DNA from: Promethearchaeota archaeon
GTDB lineage: Archaea; Asgardarchaeota; Lokiarchaeia; Sigynarchaeales; SOKP01
Assembly (NCBI GenBank): GCA_019058515.1
Contig: JAHPYY010000060.1
Span: forward strand, 1 to 5,570
Direction of reading: 5' to 3'
Length of the DNA stretch: 5,570 nucleotides
The notes below the pieces were generated by a model. That model did no database searches. It saw nothing but the letters and a program-made list of their open reading frames with translations, and had not been told where the DNA came from. The first letter of the stretch is position 1. The number at the start of each line of letters is the position of its first letter. Made by a program: the position numbers and the translations under genes. Below, piece by piece: positions 1 through 4,634 of the stretch.

Positions 1-1136
1 ATGATCATCTTTTTATTTGGATTGGGCAAATTTTCGTAACAAAAATGCTGTTGAGTTTTTATCTCGCTAGAAGAATTATATTCATCTTCCCCAATTAGGA
101 TTAACATAGGGCATTCGATTTTGCTCGGATCGAATTTGAAACCCTTGTTTTTTTGTATTAGATCGTAAGGTTTAGCAGGATCTACTCCCCAACGCCAAGC
201 GAGAAGATCTACCATGCGTATCATGAACGGATCTTTTAGCTTGAGTTGTTCTACTCGCCTAAGTATGCTCGATTTTAATATTTTGTATAAATCGACTAAA
301 ACGCTGTTCGCTATGCAAGCTTTAACGCGCTTATCAAACGAGGCTGCTCGAGGCACATAATACCCTCCTCCGCTTATTCCGTATGCTGCCAACTTCTTGT
401 TATCTACTTCTTTTCGAGATAACGCGTAATCAATAACGCATTTCATAGGAGTTTCCGTGTCGTGCCTAAAGTATAATCCCTCGTAGGGAAGACCTCCTTG
501 ACCAGGTAGATCTACGATAAAAAAGTTATACCCTCGCTTAAGTGCCGCAGGAGCAATATAATAGTATTGATCTTCGGCGAAAGTTTCCCCTCCTCCTATC
601 ATGATCAAAGTTTTGCGCTTTTGGTCGTCCTTTGAAGCTTTTACAAAGTATCCTGGCAGATGCTTCCCTTCAAAAGGGATCTTAATCGGTTCAATTGGCG
701 GATCAAACAGCTTAGCGGCTTTTTGAAAGCTCTCAATTGCCTTTTTTAATGAGATTTTGAATTGCTGTTCACTTGGCCTTAAGGTTCCTAAAACCGCCCT
801 GTAATAAGCGTACGCTCTTAAGTATTGCTCTCGAGCGCTTATGTGATGCCCCTTATCTAACATCTCGTTTCCCCGTTTTTCTACTCTTTTGGCGAGTTCC
901 GTTAATTCCCTTTCCCAACTTTCCGGATCTCCGTCCTCCATTCTTGAAGCTGCGTAAAAACACTCTCCTATGGAGCATCCACCATGAACTACTGACCCTA
1001 ACAACCATTGGAACGCGAAATCCATGTCGTTGCTTGAGAAGTATATTTTGTAATATTTTTTGTGCGCATGGAACTCATCTATAGATTCTTCATTTTTGAG
1101 TTCATTTTTAGTTTTACTTACCAAACTTTTTTCCAA
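1..1136 (-). CDS. FrsA/Ayg1-like alpha/beta hydrolase, C-terminus cut off by window edge
   Basis: The minus strand is open from a TAG at 1182-1184 to the left edge and encodes a clear serine hydrolase; about 378 residues are visible if it starts at TTG 1136. An N-terminal helical part (around residues 20-135, with DFAFQWLLGS, a D-G-D-P-E-S-W segment and SAREQYLRAYAYYRA) matches the lid typical of the FrsA / fungal Ayg1 / 2,6-dihydropseudooxynicotine hydrolase group. The hydrolase core follows: IGGGETFAED, the strand-turn VDLPGQGG, the nucleophile elbow GISGGG (Ser about 255) and a probable acid in LIGEDEYN (Asp about 351). The catalytic His is expected beyond the edge. Such enzymes cleave C-C, ester or related bonds in small molecules; the substrate cannot be told. 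The start is uncertain: the only in-frame ATG (1023-1025) would cut into the conserved N-terminus, so TTG 1136, TTG 1124 or ATA 1163 are candidates, none with a good Shine-Dalgarno site. It is divergent from a TetR gene and probably controlled by it. Confidence 0.5.
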   Translation of the reverse strand, partial: MEKSLVSKTKNELKNEESIDEFHAHKKYYKIYFSSNDMDFAFQWLLGSVVHGGCSIGECFYAASRMEDGDPESWERELTELAKRVEKRGNEMLDKGHHISAREQYLRAYAYYRAVLGTLRPSEQQFKISLKKAIESFQKAAKLFDPPIEPIKIPFEGKHLPGYFVKASKDDQKRKTLIMIGGGETFAEDQYYYIAPAALKRGYNFFIVDLPGQGGLPYEGLYFRHDTETPMKCVIDYALSRKEVDNKKLAAYGISGGGYYVPRAASFDKRVKACIANSVLVDLYKILKSSILRRVEQLKLKDPFMIRMVDLLAWRWGVDPAKPYDLIQKNKGFKFDPSKIECPMLILIGEDEYNSSSEIKTQQHFCYENLPNPNKKMI

Positions 1137-1163
1137 CTCTTCTAATGTTTTTAATTTGAATAT

Positions 1164-1199
1164 TTCTTCTAGAGTCTGACTCTAGAATAATACTCGATA
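1164..1199. promoter_or_regulatory. Operator copy 1: palindrome plus repeat unit
   Basis: A perfect palindrome with one central base is centred on 1177. The core is CTAGAGTCTGACTCTAG (1169-1185) and pairing extends to 1167-1187 with 10-base arms. It forms the left part of a 29-base unit (1171-1199) that recurs 60 bp to the right. It lies just downstream of the hydrolase TATA box, about where that transcript should begin, so a protein bound here would block hydrolase transcription. TetR dimers typically bind such palindromes, and a TetR gene begins 120 bp away. The binding assignment is inference; the symmetry is seen directly. Confidence 0.5.
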
Positions 1200-1216
1200 G
1201 TAATATAACACTATTC

Positions 1217-1232
1217 GTATTTAAATCTTTCG
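1217..1232 (-). promoter_or_regulatory. Candidate archaeal promoter (BRE/TATA) for the hydrolase
   Basis: Read on the minus strand this is CGAAAG followed by ATTTAAATA, a good archaeal BRE plus TATA arrangement. Transcription should start roughly 25 bases downstream, near 1195, inside or beside operator copy 1. That leaves a leader of about 60 bases to TTG 1136. It is predicted from sequence only. Confidence 0.5.
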
Positions 1233-1259
1233 AGTGTCACTCTAGAATGATACTCTATA
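1231..1259. promoter_or_regulatory. Operator copy 2: repeat unit beside the TetR TATA box
   Basis: This is a second copy of the 29-base unit at 1171-1199, with 24 of 29 positions identical, offset by exactly 60 bp and in the same orientation. It keeps a shorter palindrome, GAGTGTCACTC (1232-1242, centre 1237), and the trailing ATACTC half-site (1250-1255). Its right end overlaps the TATA-like element of the TetR gene and its left end overlaps the BRE-like bases of the hydrolase promoter, so one bound repressor could affect both directions. This suggests autoregulation of the TetR gene. Confidence 0.5.
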
Positions 1260-1268
1260 TTTAAATAA
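1256..1268 (+). promoter_or_regulatory. Candidate TATA box for the TetR gene
   Basis: TATATTTAAATAA lies about 60 bp before the TetR ATG and overlaps the end of operator copy 2. A start about 25 bases downstream (near 1288) would give a leader of about 30 bases. No Shine-Dalgarno site precedes the ATG. A later A/T-rich stretch near 1290 could instead drive a leaderless transcript, so the exact promoter is uncertain. Confidence 0.5.
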
Positions 1269-1319
1269 CCCAAAAACTATTAATAATTAGAAATAACATT
1301 TTTTCTGTATATATCAAAA

Positions 1320-1892
1320 ATGGTTCTCTCAGCGAAAGAAAAGATTTTACAGACCGCACGTCAAATGATCGAGGATTACGGATACAATAACTTAAATGTC
1401 AATCACTTGGCAGAAAAGGCGGGAGTAGCAATTGGTACGCTTTATTGGCATTTTAAAAAAGGGAAAGTGTCGCTTGTCAAAGAATTAGCGAGTCAAGAAG
1501 CCCAAAATATAAAGGCTCTCCTAACTGAAGTAAAAATAAATTCGAGTAAGCCATTAGAGGGATTTAAACCGCTTATTCTTAAATACATCGAACATCACAG
1601 GAAAAATAAGGCGTTTTTGAGAGGTTTGGAAATAGAAACTATGAATAATTTAGAATCGGCTGAGGAGTTCGACAACATCAAGAACGCAGAATTTGAAGGC
1701 CCAACTGTGTTCATTGAATGTCTATTTGAAAAGGCTAATATAAAAACAGAGGGATTATCAGATAAAATTCGCATCTCTACTTTGCTGCTAGATGATTTGG
1801 TTCACAGACATGTGTTGTTCGATAACCGATATGGAAAAGATGAATCCTTTACAAACCTTCTGATTAAGTTATTTACAGCAATCCTTGGCTAA
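1320..1892 (+). CDS. TetR/AcrR-family transcriptional regulator
   Basis: A 190-residue protein of normal TetR length. Residues about 5-52 form the DNA-binding domain: a first helix (KEKILQTARQMIEDYG), then the helix-turn-helix with LAEKAGVAIGTLYWHFK, the family's recognition-helix signature, followed by a linker helix. The rest (about 55-190) is a variable all-helical domain expected to bind a small ligand and form the dimer; its sequence does not reveal the ligand. Such proteins usually repress a divergently transcribed neighbour and themselves until an inducer binds. Here the neighbour is the alpha/beta hydrolase, and the shared 5' region carries two operator-like repeats, so local control is likely. 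The ATG at 1320 gives the expected short arm before the first helix; no Shine-Dalgarno site is seen. It ends with TAA. The TetR assignment is firm; target and ligand are inferred. Confidence 0.5.
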   Translation: MVLSAKEKILQTARQMIEDYGYNNLNVNHLAEKAGVAIGTLYWHFKKGKVSLVKELASQEAQNIKALLTEVKINSSKPLEGFKPLILKYIEHHRKNKAFLRGLEIETMNNLESAEEFDNIKNAEFEGPTVFIECLFEKANIKTEGLSDKIRISTLLLDDLVHRHVLFDNRYGKDESFTNLLIKLFTAILG

Positions 1893-2137
1893 TTAATAAT
1901 TTATTTTCACGATGTTGATTATAGATTATAAATTTTACTATTACTAATTCGAAAATTAAAGACGAAAAAATCTATTAATAAATGTAGTATCGCTCGTTGA
2001 CCTCAAGAAATGGATTACTGAAACATTATATTACTAATCATTCAAGATCTCTTTATAGCACAAATAAATTGTATTATAAATTTCCGATAATCTTTATTAA
2101 ACCAATTCGCTTAGTTATGCATAACGGTGATTGTTGA
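1893..2137. other. AT-rich intergenic gap
   Basis: There is no open frame with protein-like content, RNA gene or clear repeat. The stretch is very AT-rich. The only element worth noting is a TATA-like TATTATAAAT (2072-2081), suitably placed to start a transcript near 2105 into the following membrane-protein frame. No convincing terminator for the TetR gene was found, only short mixed T runs just after its stop. Confidence 0.5.
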
Positions 2138-2608
2138 ACGTCTATTAGCTTATTTGATTGGATTTACAGTATTTCTTCTATGTGTTTTTTTTCCTTAATG
2201 ATTGCTATATTTATCGCATTTAAGAAACAAAAACTTCAATTAGTAAATAGAATAGGTATTGCGTTTCTTTCGCTTTCCATCCCAATTGGTTTAGTGTTAA
2301 TCAACTACATATTTATTGGACAGGATCTTTGGAAAATAATAATGCTAATTATTACTTTGGGACTATTTCTTCTACAGTATCTATTAGATTTTTTGTTTAA
2401 ATACGCTTTTCGAAGTAATTGGAAAACTCATGTGCCCTAGATTATCCTAATGTATGTCGTGTGCTTTGGGTTTATCTTTATAACTATCTCTATCGACCCT
2501 ATTCTCGGATGGATCGTTTCTTTTTTATTCTGGGTCTTTATAAGATCCGTTGTTTATCTCTACATGGTAAGAAGAAAACCAACAGATCGAGAAGAATCAA
2601 AAAAATGA
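2138..2608 (+). pseudogene. Small multi-span membrane protein with in-frame TAG and no normal start
   Basis: One frame reads as membrane protein from 2138 to a TGA at 2606-2608, interrupted only by TAG at 2438-2440. Before the TAG are three hydrophobic segments: about WIYSISSMCFFSLMIAIFIAF, then IGIAFLSLSIPIGLVLINYIF, then IIMLIITLGLFLLQYLLDFLF. A basic loop ends ...NWKTHVP before the TAG. After it the frame resumes as IILMYVVCFGFIFITISIDP, another hydrophobic stretch and a charged tail (RRKPTDREESKK). The total is about 156 residues with 4-5 spans. The earliest ATG (2180) falls inside span 1. Upstream, a GGTGA-like site (2126-2130) precedes ACG at 2138, suggesting a lost or non-standard start. 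Alternatively, the frame 0 segment ERLLAYLIGFTVFLLCVFF joins by a -1 shift at the eight-T run (2185-2192). Family not recognised. A decaying gene, suppressed TAG, or sequence error are all possible. Confidence 0.5.
2595..2606 (-). terminator. Possible oligo-T terminator for the QueG-like gene
   Basis: Seven consecutive T on the minus strand (2599-2605) begin 7 bases beyond the stop of the minus-strand gene. Archaeal termination often needs only such a tract. It lies inside the last codons of the convergent membrane-protein frame, where the same bases encode Ser-Lys-Lys. Prediction only. Confidence 0.5.
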
Positions 2609-2612
2609 GGGG

Positions 2613-3500
2613 TTACGAGTTCTTCCCTTCTTTGATTAATTTTCCTTTCCCTTGTGGGCAGATTTTTAAACAATACGAGCAGTAGGTGTTTTCTAAAATG
2701 CTTTGAATGCATTTTGAACGATCGATATGAGTGATATTTGGAGAGTCTGGATGCACCACTGGTTCTTCAAATGCTGCGTTCCCTTTACATCCTCTAACGC
2801 AAGCACCACAACTTTCGCAATATTCTTCTAAGCTTACGAGATCTCTTTTTGTGGATTCGGGAATCTCCGCGTCAGTTGTTATGATGCTCCAACGCTGTCG
2901 AGGGCCAAATTCTGGCGTAACGATTAATCCGTTCTGACCCATTATTCCTAATCCCGCAGAGACGGCGTGAGGCCCAAATAACATTTTTCCCCCAAAAGGA
3001 TGGTGCCCTTCGCTTTTGTACCCTTGAGTTTTTAAATATTCTGTAAGCTCGAGGGTTACATTTCCAAGTACACTATACACTCTAAATACTTCGATTTCAC
3101 AGAGAGCGCTTGGAGCGGTTTTAATTTTGTCCCACTTCATTTCCATCCCTAACACTATCGCGTTCTTACCGTATACTTTCAAATTATGGAATACAAATTT
3201 CTCGTCTACGGGAGTATAGCCTACGAAGTTAACTGCCATAGATTTCGCTCGTTTTTCGAAATCTTCCCAAAACGCAGGAGTTGTGGCGGTTTTTGTATTG
3301 TTCTCGTTTCCATACTTCGTTTTTCGTGCATTTTGAAACCCTTTAAAAGTTCCTCTTAGGTACTTACTAAACTTTTTAGCAAGCTCACGATCAACCTTTT
3401 CTGCGGGTCCCGCACTCATACTAAATAGCTCTTTTGGGAGGATAAATTTCAGATTTTCGTTTTTTCCTACATAAGTAGGTTCTATTTCGATCTCAGGCAT
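2613..3500 (-). CDS. Epoxyqueuosine-reductase-like (QueG-like) 4Fe-4S protein
   Basis: A 295-residue cytosolic protein related to the C-terminal half of epoxyqueuosine reductase QueG and allied corrinoid/Fe-S reductases. Residues 166-210 carry the QueG-like core: HHPFGGK, then GLGIMGQNGLIVTPEFGPR, then a TTDAEIP strand. A dicluster ferredoxin region follows: Cys228, 231, 234 and 238 (C-x2-C-x2-C-x3-C) and Cys264, 274, 277 and 281, the last three as C-x2-C-x3-C-P. The spacing resembles QueG's two [4Fe-4S] clusters, but the Pro normally after the fourth Cys is Lys (GCKGNA). QueG uses cobalamin to reduce epoxyqueuosine in tRNA; archaea mostly make archaeosine, so that role should not be assumed. 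An unassigned corrinoid-linked reductase is a fair reading. It follows the dehydratase gene by 44 bp and probably shares its transcript. An AAGGT about 15 bases before the ATG is a weak ribosome site. It ends with TAA. Confidence 0.5.
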   Translation of the reverse strand: MPEIEIEPTYVGKNENLKFILPKELFSMSAGPAEKVDRELAKKFSKYLRGTFKGFQNARKTKYGNENNTKTATTPAFWEDFEKRAKSMAVNFVGYTPVDEKFVFHNLKVYGKNAIVLGMEMKWDKIKTAPSALCEIEVFRVYSVLGNVTLELTEYLKTQGYKSEGHHPFGGKMLFGPHAVSAGLGIMGQNGLIVTPEFGPRQRWSIITTDAEIPESTKRDLVSLEEYCESCGACVRGCKGNAAFEEPVVHPDSPNITHIDRSKCIQSILENTYCSYCLKICPQGKGKLIKEGKNS

Positions 3501-3544
3501 TAAAATTCAGAATTACCTTAAAAAAAATTACGAAACAGAATTAA

Positions 3545-3883
3545 TTACTTCTTAAATAGTTGGTTTATTTTTACGCCAATTACAAAATCGTTTAGATGAA
3601 GACCGTTTATCGCGTGAGTGTGGATTTCTAATACTACCTCGTTGTAATATATGTAAATATCGGGGTGATGCCCCTCGTTCTCTGCAAGCTCTGCCACTTT
3701 GTTAACAAATTCCATTGCCTCCTTAAAATCTTCGAAATAGAAACGTCTTTTGATTCGATGAATTCCGTCCCTTATAAGCATCCAGTCTTTTACTTGCTTA
3801 ATGTATTTATCCTCTTCAGTTTTAGATAGTGGTGGTATGCCTCCTTCACAAGGAACGCATTTAGTCTTAATTAAATCCGTAAT
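3545..3883 (-). CDS. Pterin-4a-carbinolamine dehydratase, probable AUU start
   Basis: The product has the signature of pterin-4a-carbinolamine dehydratase (PCD/DCoH): a R-F-Y-F-x-D-F-x-E-A segment, then NEGHHPDIYIYYNEV, then THAINGLHLNDFVIG. The HHPD pair and the later THA histidine are the family's active-site residues. The enzyme dehydrates 4a-hydroxytetrahydropterin, classically recycling the cofactor of aromatic amino acid hydroxylases; archaeal copies may serve other pterins. The first in-frame ATG (3779-3781) would delete the N-terminal domain; no GTG or TTG is available. Upstream the frame stays open and encodes CVPCEGGIPPLS, typical of longer family members, back to ATT at 3881-3883. 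That ATT is preceded by GAGGTGA at ideal spacing (6 bases), and a TGA lies just before. I therefore start the gene at ATT, giving 112 residues, the usual size. It is first in a probable operon with the QueG-like gene. Confidence 0.5.
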   Translation of the reverse strand: MTDLIKTKCVPCEGGIPPLSKTEEDKYIKQVKDWMLIRDGIHRIKRRFYFEDFKEAMEFVNKVAELAENEGHHPDIYIYYNEVVLEIHTHAINGLHLNDFVIGVKINQLFKK

Positions 3884-3889
3884 ATTATT

Positions 3890-3896
3890 TCACCTC
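3890..3896 (-). promoter_or_regulatory. Shine-Dalgarno site that fixes the AUU start of the dehydratase
   Basis: GAGGTGA on the minus strand is an extended match to the 16S rRNA 3' end and stands 6 bases before ATT 3883. No ATG, GTG or TTG lies at a usable distance in frame, so the site points to AUU as start codon. Confidence 0.5.
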
Positions 3897-3930
3897 TTTC
3901 GCACTGTCTATAAAGTCAAAACCCTTTCCA

Positions 3931-3940
3931 TTTATTAAAT
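3931..3940 (-). promoter_or_regulatory. Possible TATA box for the dehydratase/QueG-like operon
   Basis: ATTTAATAAA on the minus strand would place the transcript start near 3908, a dozen bases before the Shine-Dalgarno site. Other A/T-rich runs nearby (for example around 3981-3990) are alternatives, so confidence is low. Confidence 0.5.
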
Positions 3941-4012
3941 TCTCTTATAATGAATTAAAAATTGGTTATGGCATTGACTTAATTAAATATAACTTTTGTC
4001 GCAAATATTTTA

Positions 4013-4028
4013 CAATAAAATAAAAAAG
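4013..4028 (-). terminator. Oligo-T terminator after the ferredoxin gene
   Basis: CTTTTTTATTTTATTG on the minus strand starts about 35 bases past the ferredoxin stop and is the strongest T tract in the gap. It fits the intrinsic, hairpin-free termination known in archaea and would end the oxidoreductase-ferredoxin transcript before the dehydratase promoter. Prediction only. Confidence 0.5.
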
Positions 4029-4062
4029 AATTAAAGAGAAATAAAATACTTAATTTAGTAGT

Positions 4063-4632
4063 TTAAGCTTCTTCCGCCTCTTCTGGGAATAAGCGTCGCA
4101 CTGCGGCTACTCTAGTTTGTTCTCCGAGTTGTTCGACGTCTTTTAAGCTAATTGCTTCCTTCGGACACACTTCAATGCATTGGGGAACTTTACCTTGAGC
4201 AGGATCGATAAACTCTTCTTTCATGCTTTCGCATAAATCGCATAGTATCGCCTTTTCGGTATCAATGTGAATTGTGCACACACCATAGTCGCACCCTCTA
4301 ATGCAGAATCCACACCCATTGCATTTATCGTTGATAACGATAATTGATCCCGTCTCTTCGTCTTTCTCTAAGGCGTGTTCGGGACAGGAGCGAATACAAG
4401 GTGCGTCTTCGCATTTTTGACACGCGAGTGCGATGTTTAATAGGGGTTCAATGCGGACGCGGTGGATTCGAGTGGTAATAGGATTGAACTCACCGTCGTG
4501 TACGAAACTGCAAACGCTTTCGCATGTTTCACACCCTGTACACAACTCAGGATCTACGCAAATAAATTGGTGCATCTTTCCTCCTCGTCTCTTAGTGGAG
4601 CGAGTTCTGGTTCTAGTTTTGGTAGCAGACAT
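4063..4632 (-). CDS. Four-cluster [4Fe-4S] ferredoxin subunit of the aldehyde oxidoreductase
   Basis: A 189-residue polyferredoxin of the HycB/DmsB/CooF type, expected to carry electrons to or from the neighbouring oxidoreductase in the cytosol. Sixteen cysteines are arranged for four [4Fe-4S] clusters: Cys31/34/37/41, Cys71/74/79/83 (C-x2-C-x4-C-x3-C), Cys104/107/110/114, and Cys131/134 with Cys152/156, the last followed by Pro. Cys25 and Cys119 are extra. The gene begins 2 bp after the oxidoreductase stop, so the pair is translationally linked. The ATG at 4630-4632 has an excellent Shine-Dalgarno site (GGAGGG, 8-base gap) and gives a basic Thr/Arg-rich leader (TKTRTRTRSTKRR) absent from typical relatives. 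A second ATG at 4573-4575 (Met20, starting MHQFICVD) also has AGGAGG, 4 bases away, and matches the usual family N-terminus; either or both may be used. Ends with an acidic tail (EEAEEA) and TAA. Function as an oxidoreductase partner is inferred from context. Confidence 0.5.
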   Translation of the reverse strand: MSATKTRTRTRSTKRRGGKMHQFICVDPELCTGCETCESVCSFVHDGEFNPITTRIHRVRIEPLLNIALACQKCEDAPCIRSCPEHALEKDEETGSIIVINDKCNGCGFCIRGCDYGVCTIHIDTEKAILCDLCESMKEEFIDPAQGKVPQCIEVCPKEAISLKDVEQLGEQTRVAAVRRLFPEEAEEA

Positions 4633-4634
4633 GT

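Noticed and set aside
773..1084. Plus-strand open frame of 103 codons
   Set aside because: It lies antisense within the hydrolase gene, begins with TTG, and its protein has no domain-like character; it is a shadow of the real frame.
1182..1211. Upstream extension of the hydrolase through the TAG to a GTG at 1211, if TAG were read as sense
   Set aside because: The extra codons fall across the palindrome and predicted transcript start and do not resemble protein; this TAG gives no support to code reassignment.
1190..1220. Imperfect inverted repeat ATACTCGATAGT / ACTATTCGTAT between the two operator copies
   Set aside because: The arms match only with a one-base offset in A/T-rich DNA, and part is already explained by operator copy 1; too weak to call separately.
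2419..2685. Plus-strand open frame of 88 codons overlapping the membrane protein
   Set aside because: The neighbouring frame over the same bases is far more protein-like (hydrophobic spans with a charged tail), and this one runs into the convergent gene antisense.
2731..2937. Plus-strand open frame of 68 codons
   Set aside because: Antisense to the Fe-S cluster region of the QueG-like gene; no independent coding signs.
4576..4632. Twin-arginine or other export signal in the basic N-terminus of the ferredoxin
   Set aside because: There is no hydrophobic segment after the arginines, so an export signal is not supported.
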